The notes under the pieces are model-generated. The model worked only from the letters and a program-made list of their open reading frames with translations. It was not told where the DNA came from and made no database searches. A stretch of 64,000 nucleotides of DNA from Novosphingobium aquimarinum (GTDB lineage Bacteria; Pseudomonadota; Alphaproteobacteria; Sphingomonadales; Sphingomonadaceae), in assembly GCF_009746585.1 (NCBI RefSeq), contig NZ_WRPO01000003.1, positions 124,001 to 188,000 on the forward strand. Reading direction: 5' to 3'. Position 1 is the first letter of the stretch. Every line of letters begins with the position of its first letter. Of this stretch, positions 9,311 through 17,989 are shown one piece after another. The position numbers were made by a program, and so were the translations under genes.

Positions 9311-9940
9311 ATGATCGAAGCAACCTCCAAACGCGAACTCAACAAAGTGCGGCGCCGCGCCATGATCGTCGAGGTCGCGACGCGGTGGTTCCTCGAAAAT
9401 GGGTATGCCGCCACGTCGATGTCGGCGATAGCGGACGAGATCGGCGGTTCCAAGGCGACCTTATGGTCGCACTTTGCATCGAAGGATGAGCTTTTTGCAG
9501 CCGTCGTGGACGAGCTGATCGGTCGCTTCAGCGAGGAAATCAGTGAATTCCTGATCAATCAGACGTTCTCGATCACCAATTTGAAGAATTTTCTCCAGCG
9601 GTTCCTCGACCGCATGATGGACGACCCGTCGGCACGCTTGTTTCGCCTGGTCCTGGGCGAAGGCGAACGCTTTCCCGAGATTCAAGACCTGTACTGGGAG
9701 CGGGGCCCGGCCACGATGCACGAACACGTCAGCGATTTTTACGGAACCGCGTTCGAGCCCGACGAAGCGCGCCGCCTGGCCCGCGTGACGATTGCGGCGA
9801 TCACGGGCTTTCGTGCCCAGCTTCTCATCGCTCCCCCAGATTTAATGCAGTCGGAAGCGAAGCTGTTCGTCGAATCACTGGTATCGCACTTGCACTTTCC
9901 CGCCTGCGAGAAGGCGCAGCGTCCTAGCGACGCGTCCTAA
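9311..9940 (+). CDS. TetR-family repressor of the adjacent efflux operon
   Basis: 209 aa. N-terminal TetR HTH (about residues 15-62, with GYAATSMSAIADEIGGSKATLWSHFASKDELF) and a C-terminal ligand/dimer domain resembling AefR/AcrR-type members (FLDRMMDDPSARLFRLVLGE). It is transcribed divergently from the EmrAB/TolC-like operon and has a perfect palindrome directly upstream, so local autorepression and repression of the pump is the simplest reading. The leader between palindrome and ATG is only 3 nt, leaving no room for a Shine-Dalgarno; translation may be leaderless. Its 3' end overlaps the convergent tetR at 9937. Confidence 0.9.
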   Translation: MIEATSKRELNKVRRRAMIVEVATRWFLENGYAATSMSAIADEIGGSKATLWSHFASKDELFAAVVDELIGRFSEEISEFLINQTFSITNLKNFLQRFLDRMMDDPSARLFRLVLGEGERFPEIQDLYWERGPATMHEHVSDFYGTAFEPDEARRLARVTIAAITGFRAQLLIAPPDLMQSEAKLFVESLVSHLHFPACEKAQRPSDAS

Positions 9941-10527
9941 CGATACGCGGCGAGCGCATCCTCGACGCGGTCGAGCGCGCGCGCGACGGGATCGGTCTCC
10001 CCCAACAAGGCGAACGTTCCGTTCAGCGCGAAGAAGCAGTGGCCGTGGACGGTCGCCAGCAGCGATCGCGCGAGCTCGGGCGCGTCCGCTGACCGCTCGG
10101 CCGGCAGTTCATCGGTAATCTCGCGGATGATCACGCCGGTGATCGCCTCGACTTTCGCGCGCTGAACCTCCGGCATCTCCTCGCCTTCGGACAGCCGGAA
10201 GTCGTAGAGTGCGGTCCAGGCATGGCGGTGTGCGATCGCGAATTCGAAATAGGCGCGGATGGCGGCTTCGAGACGCCCCTGCTCGACTCCTTCGAGATGC
10301 CGCTCCAGGTTTGCGAGCCACAAGTCCAGAGTCCGCCCGTTGATCGCGAGCAGCAGCTGATCGTAGGACCCGAAGACGTTATACAGCGTGCCGATCGTAT
10401 ACCCGATCCGCTTGGCCACTTCGCGCGCGGAAAAGCGGGCGAAGCCCACTTCCGAAATCTGCCGGTGTCCCTCGCTGACGATCATCTCGCGCAGCTCGGG
10501 CCGCGTGTGGTCCGACCGTCTGCCCAT
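9937..10527 (-). CDS. TetR-family regulator (WHG-type C-terminus)
   Basis: 196 aa. HTH at about residues 12-58 (ISEVGFARFSAREVAKRIGYTIGTLYNVFGSYDQLLLAIN) and a C-terminal domain of the WHG type seen in regulators of fatty-acid and membrane genes (AHRHAWTALYDFRLSEGEEMPE). It is divergent from the LplT-Aas-like fusion gene, with two tandem operator-like repeats in the intergenic region, so I infer it represses that gene and possibly itself. Its stop overlaps the convergent efflux regulator by 4 bp. The effector is unknown; an acyl chain or acyl-CoA would fit the neighbour. Confidence 0.88.
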   Translation of the reverse strand: MGRRSDHTRPELREMIVSEGHRQISEVGFARFSAREVAKRIGYTIGTLYNVFGSYDQLLLAINGRTLDLWLANLERHLEGVEQGRLEAAIRAYFEFAIAHRHAWTALYDFRLSEGEEMPEVQRAKVEAITGVIIREITDELPAERSADAPELARSLLATVHGHCFFALNGTFALLGETDPVARALDRVEDALAAYR

Positions 10528-10619
10528 CGCTTGCGCCCTAGCGCATCGCCAGCGGGATTTGAAGAATTACCCCGTTCCCAATCGCCACCACTCATCCTTC
10601 TACCGGCCGCACCGCCTTA

Positions 10620-10660
10620 AATTGAACAACGATCAATATTTTAATTGAACACCGAATAAT
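10620..10660. promoter_or_regulatory. Tandem operator-like 18-bp repeats upstream of the acyltransferase fusion
   Basis: Two 18-bp direct repeats, 10620-10637 and 10643-10660, match at 15 of 18 positions and begin with the same nine bases (AATTGAACA). Their starts are 23 bp apart, roughly two helical turns. Each is an imperfect palindrome (TTGA-N7-TCAA in the first). They sit in an AT-rich stretch between the divergent TetR gene and the LplT-Aas fusion, as expected for a doubly bound TetR-family operator. The second copy ends 3 bp before the ATG at 10664, which favours a downstream translation start. Confidence 0.55.
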
Positions 10661-10663
10661 TAT

Positions 10664-13600
10664 ATGCCATTGGCTCTCTCGCAGGAAGATCTGCGCCTTT
10701 CCCGTTCGTCACGCTTTGAACCGCGTGGCCGGACGTGCGAGGAGAGTGTTTGCACCGAAGCCCCGGAGATCCCGTTGTCCGCACCTGACATTTCCCTGCT
10801 CACGAAGCGACGCTTCGGGCCGATGTTCGCGGTCCAGTTCATGGGCGCATTCAACGACAACCTGCTGAAATTCGCTCTGCTGTTTCTGGCGAGCTTCGGC
10901 CTCTACGCGGCGGAGCCCGACAAGGCCGAACAGCTCGCAGTCATCGCGACCGGGCTGTTCATCCTGCCCTACTTCCTGTTCTCCGCGCTCGCGGGGCAGA
11001 TCGCGGATCGCATCGACAAGGCGCGGCTGGTGCGCATCGTCAAGATGGCCGAAGTCGGCATCATGGCGATCGGGCTGGCCGGATTCTGGTTCGAATCGGT
11101 TGCCGTACTGCTCTTCGCGCTGTTCCTGATGGGCACGCACTCTACGATCTTCGGCCCGGTCAAGTATTCGATTCTGCCGCAGCATCTGGCCAAGGGCGAG
11201 ATCATGGGCGGCACCGGCCTGATCGAGGCGGGCACTTTCCTCGCGATTTTGGGCGGACAACTCCTGGCGGGGCTGATCCCGGCGTGGGAGGCCGGGCTCG
11301 CGGCGATGGGCATCGCGCTTGTCGGGCTCGGCTTTGCCATGCTGGTTCCGCCCGCGCCGCCGACGCGCGTAGACCATCCGATCGACTGGAACATACTGCG
11401 CGGCACCTGGTCGATCCTGAAAGTGGCCCACAAGGGCCGCGGCGTCTGGCTCGCGATCCTGGGGGTGAGCTGGTTCTTCACTGCCGGCGCGGTGCTGATG
11501 AGCGAATTCGCGCCACTGGTCTCAGGGCCGCTGGATGCGCGCCAGGAAGTGGTCTCGCTGCTGCTCGTGGTGTTCTCGGTCTCGATCGCGATCGGCAGTC
11601 TGGCCGTGAACCGGCTGCTCAAGGGCGAAGTCTCGGCGCGCTACGTGCCGGCCAGTGCCCTGGGCCTGGCGGCGGGCATGATCGACTTGTGGCTTTCGGC
11701 CAGCATGTTCCAGGTCTACGCGCCCGACGCCACGATCGCGCAGTTCCTGCGCAATCCCGGTGCCTGGCGCGTGATCGCCGATGTCGTGCTGATCGCGGTT
11801 TCGGGCGGCATGTTCATCGTCCCGCTCTACGCGATCCTGCAGACCCACGCCGAGCCCGAGGAGCGCTCGCAAGTCATCGCCGCGAACAACATCATCAATG
11901 CGCTGGTGACGGTGTGCGTGGTGATCGTCGTCACCTTTATGCTGAGCTCGGGCGTGACCGTGCCCGGCGTGATCGGCGCGCTGGGCTTCGCTACGCTGAC
12001 CGTCGCGCTGATTTCGGTCTGGCTGCTGCCGGAGACGCTGTTCAAGGCCTTCGTGCGCGCCGCGCTCAAGCTGTTCTACCGCGTCGAAGTCAGCGGCAAG
12101 GAGAACATGCCCAAGGCCGACGAACCCGCGGTCGTGGTCGTCAATCACCTCAGCTTCCTCGACGGCCTGCTGCTGGGCGCCTTCCTGCCCGGCAAGCCGA
12201 CTTTCGCGATCTCCACCGCAATCGCGAAAGCATGGTGGATCAAGCCCTTCCTCAAGCTGTTCGAGGCTTTTCCCGTCGACCCGACCAATCCGATGGCAGC
12301 CAAGGCCATGGTCAAGGCGGTGCGCGAAGGTCGGACCCTGGTGATCTTCCCCGAAGGACGGATCACCGTGACCGGCGCGCTGATGAAAGTGTTCGATGGC
12401 CCGGGCATGGTGGCCGACAAGGCCAATGCGCCGATCGTCCCCGTCCGGCTCGACGGGCCGCAATACACCATGTTTTCGCGGATGCAGGACAAGGTCCGCC
12501 GCCGCTGGTTCCCCAAAGTGCGCATCACCGTGCTGCCGCAACGCCGCTTCACCATCGAAGGCGAAATGAGCGCGCGCCAGCGCCGCGCGATCGCCGGCCG
12601 CAAGCTCTACGACGAGATGAGCCGGATGATCTTCGACACCTCGCCGACGCATCGCACGCTGTATCAGGCACTGGGCGAGGCCCGGCGAGTCCATGGCGGC
12701 GATGCGCTGGTGGTCGAAGACATCAAGCGCGAACCCTTGAGCTATGACCGGCTGATCCTCGCCTCGGGCCTGCTCGGCAAGGAACTGGCGAAGGAAACCG
12801 CGCAGGGCGAGAACGTGGGCCTGCTGATGCCCAACGTCAGTGGCGCGATCGTCGCGTTCTTCGGCTTGCAGGCGCAAGCGCGCGTTCCGGCGATGCTCAA
12901 CTTTACCGCAGGCGAGGCCAACATGCTCTCGGCCTGCGCGACGGCCGAAATCAAGACGGTGGTGACCGCGCATGCTTTCGTCGAGCAGGCCAAGCTGGGA
13001 GGACTGATCGCAGCCCTGGAGCGCGAAGGCCTGAACGTGCTGTATCTGGAGGATCTCGCCGCCCGGATCGGCAAGTTCGCCAAGCTGTGGGGCCTCGTCT
13101 CGAAACGCGCGCCGATGCGCTCGCACAAGCACTTGAGGCTCTCGCCCGACGGGCCGGCGGTGATCCTGTTCACCAGCGGATCGGAAGGCACGCCCAAGGG
13201 CGTGGTGCTCACCCATCGCAACTTGCTGTCGAACTGCGCGCAGCTTGCCGCGCGGATCGACTTCAACCCCGCCGACACAGTGCTGAACGCGCTGCCGATC
13301 TTCCATTCCTTCGGGCTGACCGGCGGCACCCTGCTGCCCCTGCTGAACGGCATTCGCACCGTGTTCTACCCGAGCCCGCTCCACTACCGGATCGTGCCCG
13401 CGCTGGCCTACGACGCGAATGCGACGATCCTTTTCGGCACCGACACGTTCCTGTCAGGCTACGCGCGCATGGCGCATAGCTACGACTTCTACTCGCTGCG
13501 CTACATCTTCGCCGGCGCCGAGAAAGTGCGCGACGAAACGCGGCGCACCTATGCCGACAAGTTCGGGCTGCGCATCATGGAAGGCTACGGCGCGACCGAG

Positions 13601-14170
13601 GCGGCCCCGGTGATCGCGGTCAACACACCGATGCATTTCCAGGCGGGCTCGGTCGGTCGGCTGCTGCCGGGAATCGAAGCGCGGCTGGAGGACGTGCCCG
13701 GCATCGAGGAAGGCGGGCGGCTGTTCATTCGCGGTCCCAACGTGATGGCCGGCTACCTGCTGGCAAACGATCCCGGCGCGCTCAAGCCGCCCGAGGACGG
13801 CTGGCACGATACCGGCGACATCGTCACCATCGACGATCAGGGCTTCGTCGTCATCCGCGGGCGTGCCAAGCGCTTCGCCAAGATTGGCGGCGAGATGGTC
13901 TCGCTACCCGCGGTCGAGAGCTACGCCGCAAAGGTATGGCCCGATGCCGAACATGCGGTCGTCACGCGCCCCGATCCGAAGAAGGGCGAGCAGCTGGTGA
14001 TGTTCACGACGGCGAAGGACGCGAACGCCAAGGAACTGCAAGCCTGGGGCCGCGCCAATGGCGTCACCGAACTGATGATCCCGCGCGACATCCGGCCGCT
14101 CGACGCCTTGCCCGTTCTGGGGACCGGCAAGCTGGATTACGTGACGATGGGCAAGATGGCGGCGGAGTAA
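10664..14170 (+). CDS. aas: LplT-PlsC-acyl-ACP synthetase fusion (Aas-like lysophospholipid recycling)
   Basis: 1168-aa inner-membrane protein with three fused modules. (1) MFS lysophospholipid flippase like LplT, residues about 45-455 (VQFMGAFNDNLLKFALLF). (2) PlsC acyltransferase, about 465-640, with the HX4D box in VVNHLSFLD and FPEGRI. (3) AMP-binding acyl-ACP synthetase, about 690-1168 (LFTSGSEGTPKGVVLTHRN, GYGATEAAP, DTGDI). In E. coli LplT and Aas are separate and together import and re-acylate lysophosphatidylethanolamine. An alternative TTG start at 10775 has GGAG six bases upstream and removes 37 residues unlike LplT; given the operator at 10643-10660 it may be the true start. Confidence 0.9.
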   Translation: MPLALSQEDLRLSRSSRFEPRGRTCEESVCTEAPEIPLSAPDISLLTKRRFGPMFAVQFMGAFNDNLLKFALLFLASFGLYAAEPDKAEQLAVIATGLFILPYFLFSALAGQIADRIDKARLVRIVKMAEVGIMAIGLAGFWFESVAVLLFALFLMGTHSTIFGPVKYSILPQHLAKGEIMGGTGLIEAGTFLAILGGQLLAGLIPAWEAGLAAMGIALVGLGFAMLVPPAPPTRVDHPIDWNILRGTWSILKVAHKGRGVWLAILGVSWFFTAGAVLMSEFAPLVSGPLDARQEVVSLLLVVFSVSIAIGSLAVNRLLKGEVSARYVPASALGLAAGMIDLWLSASMFQVYAPDATIAQFLRNPGAWRVIADVVLIAVSGGMFIVPLYAILQTHAEPEERSQVIAANNIINALVTVCVVIVVTFMLSSGVTVPGVIGALGFATLTVALISVWLLPETLFKAFVRAALKLFYRVEVSGKENMPKADEPAVVVVNHLSFLDGLLLGAFLPGKPTFAISTAIAKAWWIKPFLKLFEAFPVDPTNPMAAKAMVKAVREGRTLVIFPEGRITVTGALMKVFDGPGMVADKANAPIVPVRLDGPQYTMFSRMQDKVRRRWFPKVRITVLPQRRFTIEGEMSARQRRAIAGRKLYDEMSRMIFDTSPTHRTLYQALGEARRVHGGDALVVEDIKREPLSYDRLILASGLLGKELAKETAQGENVGLLMPNVSGAIVAFFGLQAQARVPAMLNFTAGEANMLSACATAEIKTVVTAHAFVEQAKLGGLIAALEREGLNVLYLEDLAARIGKFAKLWGLVSKRAPMRSHKHLRLSPDGPAVILFTSGSEGTPKGVVLTHRNLLSNCAQLAARIDFNPADTVLNALPIFHSFGLTGGTLLPLLNGIRTVFYPSPLHYRIVPALAYDANATILFGTDTFLSGYARMAHSYDFYSLRYIFAGAEKVRDETRRTYADKFGLRIMEGYGATEAAPVIAVNTPMHFQAGSVGRLLPGIEARLEDVPGIEEGGRLFIRGPNVMAGYLLANDPGALKPPEDGWHDTGDIVTIDDQGFVVIRGRAKRFAKIGGEMVSLPAVESYAAKVWPDAEHAVVTRPDPKKGEQLVMFTTAKDANAKELQAWGRANGVTELMIPRDIRPLDALPVLGTGKLDYVTMGKMAAE

Positions 14171-14193
14171 ACGTTCGAAGCCGCCCCCTTTAA

Positions 14194-14272
14194 CGTCACC
14201 CCGGACTTGATCCGGGGTCCCGCTTGCCCTGGAAGAAAAGAGCGGGACCCCGGCTCGGAGGCCGGGGTGACG
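14194..14272. repeat. Palindromic interspersed repeat (GTCACCCCGG type)
   Basis: A large imperfect inverted repeat that starts CGTCACCCCGG and ends CCGGGGTGACG, with an inner complementary pair (GGGGTCCCGCT / AGCGGGACCCC) around a short loop. It lies directly after the LplT-Aas fusion and could form a long stem-loop in RNA, so it may stabilise the 3' end or terminate transcription. It differs in sequence from the two GTCATGCTGAAC-type repeats at 16.2 and 18.0 kb but has the same overall design. Confidence 0.75.
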
Positions 14273-14380
14273 GGGGAACTGAGCTCAATGTTGGCGTCTG
14301 CTCGATTGGCCGCGGCGATCCAGCACAGCATTGGCCTCGGCACCAGCCGAAGGTCCGCTCGAATGGGCGGACCGGACTAA

Positions 14381-14656
14381 CTAACTGGTCACATCGAACT
14401 CCACGCCGAAGCGGTTGCCCCTGACCCAGCGGACCAGCCCCCAGAACTCGCGACCGTCGGGAAGATCGATGCTCACGACTTCTTCCTCCTGCGGCACGCG
14501 GCCGCGCGTCACGGCGCTGATGCCGCGCGCGGAGACATCGCGCACGATGATCTCGATCGGCTCGCCCGTGCCGTCGCGCAACTGCATGCGCGCCACTTGC
14601 GGGCGGCGCTTCTCACGAATGACGGGCGTGGGTACGAAGCGGTCGGAACTGGTCAT
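14381..14656 (-). CDS. Single-domain PilZ protein (c-di-GMP effector)
   Basis: 91 aa, essentially one PilZ domain. The c-di-GMP-binding elements are visible: an Arg-rich N-terminal stretch (IREKRRPQVAR, residues 13-23) and DVSARGIS (residues 40-47), which matches D/NxSxxG. The rest is the expected beta-barrel (VVSIDLPDGREFWGLVRWVRGNRFGVEF). It has no output domain, so it probably acts by binding a partner. It is divergent from the asparaginase-like gene at 14717, and its target cannot be inferred from the neighbours. Confidence 0.88.
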   Translation of the reverse strand: MTSSDRFVPTPVIREKRRPQVARMQLRDGTGEPIEIIVRDVSARGISAVTRGRVPQEEEVVSIDLPDGREFWGLVRWVRGNRFGVEFDVTS

Positions 14657-14716
14657 TGAAACTGCTAACGGCTTCAGATCGATACGTTTAAGCCCTCAGG
14701 GGCGCAAAGACAGGAA

Positions 14717-15223
14717 GTGAATCTCCGCATGGTCCAACGATCCCCGATCCTCGTCATCACGACCGGTGGAACCATCGACAAGGAATATTTCGACGCGCTC
14801 AGCGAATATCAGGTCGGCGAAAGCCAGATGGCGCGGCTGTTGCGGCTGGGCCGCGTGACGCACCCGGTCCGCGTGATCGAACTGATGCGCAAGGACAGCC
14901 TCGAACTGACCGATCCCGACCGCGAGCTGATTGCCGCGACGGTGCGCGAGGCCGAGGAAACCCACGTCGTCATCACCCACGGCACTGACACGATGGCGGA
15001 CACGGCGCGCGCCATTGGCGGCGACACCGGCAAGACGGTGGTGCTGGTGGGCGCACTGGCGCCGGCGCGCTTTGCCGAAAGCGATGCGCCCTTCAATCTC
15101 GGCATGGCGTTCGGCTGCTGCCAGTCGGCCGCGCCGGGGGTGTGGATCACGATGAACGGCTCGGTGTTCGATGGGCTCAAGGTGCGCAAGGACCGTGCGG
15201 CCGGAACGTTCGTCGAAGCCTGA
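14717..15223 (+). CDS. Short asparaginase-like protein (N-terminal domain only)
   Basis: 168 aa carrying the type I/II asparaginase N-terminal catalytic motifs: TTGGTID and THGTDTM. Full asparaginases are about 330 aa; this protein has only the first half and ends cleanly after FDGLKVRKDRAAGTFVEA. Such half-length asparaginase-domain proteins are a recurring family, so truncation here is not necessarily decay. The listed start is GTG; an ATG at 14729 (MVQRSPILVITTGG) is equally plausible. The stop abuts the convergent DUF2891 gene. Substrate is unknown. Confidence 0.8.
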   Translation: MNLRMVQRSPILVITTGGTIDKEYFDALSEYQVGESQMARLLRLGRVTHPVRVIELMRKDSLELTDPDRELIAATVREAEETHVVITHGTDTMADTARAIGGDTGKTVVLVGALAPARFAESDAPFNLGMAFGCCQSAAPGVWITMNGSVFDGLKVRKDRAAGTFVEA

Positions 15224-16210
15224 CTATTCCAGCGCGAGCAGCGCGAAGGTCGCCAGCCAGTGCTCGCCCATGTAATCGCCCGCGACGTGCGGCAGGCTGG
15301 CCGCAAGGTGCGCCTGCGCGGCCTCTTCTGTCGTCGTGGCAAGCGGGTGATCCGCGCCCAGCGCGCCGCCAATCGCGCGCCAGCACCACGCGCGCGAGAG
15401 GTTGAGCCCGTCGAGGTGGGCGATCTTGCCGTCGCTGCGATCCGAAACGGTCGCGGGCATGAAGAGCGTGGCGGGCTTGCGTTGGGCGAGGCGCGGCAGG
15501 AACTGATCCAACCAGTCCGCAAAGGCGTCGCGATCGAGCAAGCGGCTCATCAGCAGCGCCTCGGTGAGCGCGGAGGAGAGGAACTCGTCGCCGCCCGGCT
15601 CCCAGGCCTGGCAGTCGCGATCCTCGGCAAACCATACGCGCGCCCGGTCGGCGATCAGGCTGGACAGCACCGGGTCGCGGCCCTGAGCCCACTCACCCGC
15701 GAGCGTCAGTGCGAAGGCGATATTGAAGTGCGTTCCTACCCGCAGCGGATAGGTCATCTTCGGCAGGAAGTTGCGGAACCGCTCGGCAAAAGCCTGTGCC
15801 AGCGGCTCCAGCGCCTCCGCCCACGGCGCGTCGTGCCGCGCTGCCTCGGCATGCAGCGCCAGCAGCCAGGCCCAGCCATAAGGCCGCTCGAACCCGGCGC
15901 TGTTGGGTCGCTGCAGATAGGCCAGCTCGCCCGCGACTTTCTCCGGCACCAGCATTTCATCGGTGCGCGCGCGAATCGCGGCGGCTCCGGCCATGTCCGG
16001 ATAGAGCCGTAGCAGGCGCAGCACTTGCCAGTAGCCGTGGACGCAAGAATGCCAGTCGAAGCTGCCGTGGAAGATCGGGTGATGCTCGGCCGGTTCGCGC
16101 ACGTCCTCGGGCCCGTTGTAGACGAGGTCCATCTTGAACGGATAGCGCTTGCCGAGATGCGACAAGGTGAGGCGCGCGAAGCCCTCCGCGATGTCTTGCG
16201 TCAGTCTCAT
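15224..16210 (-). CDS. DUF2891 family protein
   Basis: 328 aa matching the DUF2891 family in length and in its His/Trp/Tyr-rich helical repeats (HPIFHGSFDWHSCVHGYWQVLRLLR, YPLRVGTHFNIAFALTLA, CQAWEPGGDEFLSSALTEALLM). The fold resembles alpha/alpha-toroid enzymes, but no activity has been established that I know of. It is on the same strand as the DUF979/DUF969 membrane pair upstream, separated from it by an interspersed repeat, and I recall these three families occurring together elsewhere, which suggests a shared peptide or amino-acid related role (inference). Confidence 0.82.
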   Translation of the reverse strand: MRLTQDIAEGFARLTLSHLGKRYPFKMDLVYNGPEDVREPAEHHPIFHGSFDWHSCVHGYWQVLRLLRLYPDMAGAAAIRARTDEMLVPEKVAGELAYLQRPNSAGFERPYGWAWLLALHAEAARHDAPWAEALEPLAQAFAERFRNFLPKMTYPLRVGTHFNIAFALTLAGEWAQGRDPVLSSLIADRARVWFAEDRDCQAWEPGGDEFLSSALTEALLMSRLLDRDAFADWLDQFLPRLAQRKPATLFMPATVSDRSDGKIAHLDGLNLSRAWCWRAIGGALGADHPLATTTEEAAQAHLAASLPHVAGDYMGEHWLATFALLALE

Positions 16211-16228
16211 CGTGCTACCCCAATTACA

Positions 16229-16320
16229 TCGTCATGCTGAACTTGTTTCAGCATCCATCTCGCCCCTTGGAACGACGGCACGATGGGAGAAATGGACCCT
16301 GAAACGAGTTCAGGGTGACG
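16229..16320. repeat. Interspersed palindromic repeat, copy 1 (GTCATGCTGAAC type)
   Basis: Starts CGTCATGCTGAACTTG and ends GAGTTCAGGGTGACG. Contains two internal complementary pairs (CTGAA..TTCAG at the left end; CCTGAA..TTCAGG at the right end), and the outer ends are also complementary (GTCA/TGAC). The copy at 17990-18080 is in the same orientation and nearly identical in both end segments. It lies between the stop of the DUF979 gene and the DUF2891 start. Confidence 0.75.
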
Positions 16321-16334
16321 GGTGAACGCCCCCA

Positions 16335-17273
16335 TCAGAACGCCAGCCACCAGATCAGCCCGATATTCACCGCCAGCAGCGGCAGCGCCGTGCCGATCTG
16401 CCGCCGTATCACGCCGTATTCGTCGTTCAGTTCAAGTAAGGCGGCGGGCACCAGATTGAAGTTCGCCGCCATCGGCGTCATCAGCGTGCCGCAGAACCCC
16501 GCAAGCATGCCGATCGCGCAGACGATCGCCGGTTCGCCATCATAGCGCTCGATCAGCAGCGGAATGCCGATCGCAGCGGTCATCACCGGAAAGGCGGCGA
16601 AGGCATTGCCCATCACCATCGTAAACAGCGCCATGCCGAGGCCATAGGCTGCGACCGCGCCGAACAGGCTGCCCTCGGGGATCGCGAGCTGAACGATGGA
16701 GCCCACCACATCGCCCACGCCCGCCAGCGCGAACACCGCGCCCAGGCTCGCCAGCATTTGCGGCAGGATCGCGGCCCAACCGACCGAATCCATCAGCCGC
16801 CGCCCCTGCTCGAGCGGCACGGGAGCGCCCGCGCGCAGCCAGACGTATCCGGCGGCCAGCGCCAGCAGCACGCCCAGCCCCAGCGAGATCAGCGTAGTCT
16901 GCTTCGGATCCACCCATTGCGGCACTTGCTTGAACACGAACGTGCCGATCAGCGCGGTCATCGGAATGACCAGCGCCAGCAGGAACAGGCCGTTGCCGAA
17001 GCGCGCGGAACGCTCGCGCCGCACGACGGGATCGACCTCGCCGTCCGTCCCGCGCCCCAACTGGCCGGTCCCGGCAATGGCGACCAGGCACAGCACCAGG
17101 ATACCGTTGCCGAGATCACCCAGTGCATCGCCCGCCCACATGCTGAGCGCGAGCAGACCCCAAAACAGCGATGTGCCCCAGCGCTTCGGATTGGTCCGGT
17201 CGCGCAGGCCCAGCAGCGCAAAAGCGGCGAACACCGCGCCGGCCAGCGCATAGACCCAGGTCAGCGTAATCAT
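16335..17273 (-). CDS. DUF979 membrane protein (putative transporter subunit)
   Basis: 312 aa, almost entirely hydrophobic, about 9-10 TM segments, matching the DUF979 family (WVYALAGAVFAAFALLGLRDRTNPKRWGTSLFWGLLALS; GMLAGFCGTLMTPMAANFNLVPAALLEL near the C-terminus). Its start overlaps the end of the DUF969 gene by ATGA, and the two families almost always occur as a pair. They are thought to form a permease, but I know of no characterised substrate. Confidence 0.85.
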   Translation of the reverse strand: MITLTWVYALAGAVFAAFALLGLRDRTNPKRWGTSLFWGLLALSMWAGDALGDLGNGILVLCLVAIAGTGQLGRGTDGEVDPVVRRERSARFGNGLFLLALVIPMTALIGTFVFKQVPQWVDPKQTTLISLGLGVLLALAAGYVWLRAGAPVPLEQGRRLMDSVGWAAILPQMLASLGAVFALAGVGDVVGSIVQLAIPEGSLFGAVAAYGLGMALFTMVMGNAFAAFPVMTAAIGIPLLIERYDGEPAIVCAIGMLAGFCGTLMTPMAANFNLVPAALLELNDEYGVIRRQIGTALPLLAVNIGLIWWLAF

Positions 17274-17950
17274 GCTTCGTTCGTCGCCTTGCGGGGGCCC
17301 TTGAGCCGGCGATCGAGGCGGAACAGGCGGAACCCATGGATCAGCGCGACGGCGATCGCGGTCGGGATCGCCCAGACGGACAAGTGGAACGGCTCGATGT
17401 CGTAGCCGTACTGTTCGAGCAGGCCCTTGATCAGCAGGATCGATCCGATCGCCAGGAAGATGTCCTCGCCGAAGAAGACGCCGACATTGTCGGTCGCTGC
17501 GGCCCAGGCCTTCACTTCCTCGCGCGTGTCCTCGTCCATGCCTTCGGACTGGCGATCCCCCGCCGCCTCGGCCATCGGCGCGACCAGCGGCCGCACCGTC
17601 TGCGCATGGCCCGCGATCGAGATCAGCCCGACCGCCGCCGTCGCCTGACGCAACAGCATATATCCTGTGAGCAGCCGTCCGACGGTCGCGCCGTGCAGGC
17701 TTTCGATCAGCGCCCTCGCCCGCTCCTGCAGGCCATAGGCTTCGAGCAGGCCGACCACCGGCAGCACCAGCCAGACCACGCTGACATAGCGCGCCTCGTT
17801 GAACGCCTTACCGAAAGCCGAGACGATTTCGACCGGGCCGAACCCGGCGGCGATCCCCGTCGCCAGCGCCGAAGCCAGGATCACCAGCAGCGGGTTGAAC
17901 CGCAGGACGAAGCCCGCGACGATCACGACAATGCCGATCAGCACCCACAT
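17270..17950 (-). CDS. DUF969 membrane protein (partner of DUF979)
   Basis: 226 aa with about 5-6 TM segments and the DUF969 pattern (VSVVWLVLPVVGLLEAYGLQERAR, ATAAVGLISIAGHAQTVRPLVAPMAEAA). I start at the ATG at 17950, which has AGGTGA seven bases upstream; an in-frame start at 17995 would run into the interspersed repeat at 17990-18080 and adds 15 residues unlike a membrane protein start. It is coupled by a 4-nt overlap to the DUF979 gene. Confidence 0.85.
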   Translation of the reverse strand: MWVLIGIVVIVAGFVLRFNPLLVILASALATGIAAGFGPVEIVSAFGKAFNEARYVSVVWLVLPVVGLLEAYGLQERARALIESLHGATVGRLLTGYMLLRQATAAVGLISIAGHAQTVRPLVAPMAEAAGDRQSEGMDEDTREEVKAWAAATDNVGVFFGEDIFLAIGSILLIKGLLEQYGYDIEPFHLSVWAIPTAIAVALIHGFRLFRLDRRLKGPRKATNEA

Positions 17951-17989
17951 CAGCTGGTCACCTAGAACCGAAGCGCACGACATGAGCCC

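Noticed and set aside
11522..13384. Minus-strand open frame of 620 codons within the LplT-Aas fusion
   Set aside because: Antisense to secure protein domains; His/Asp/Arg-rich noise.
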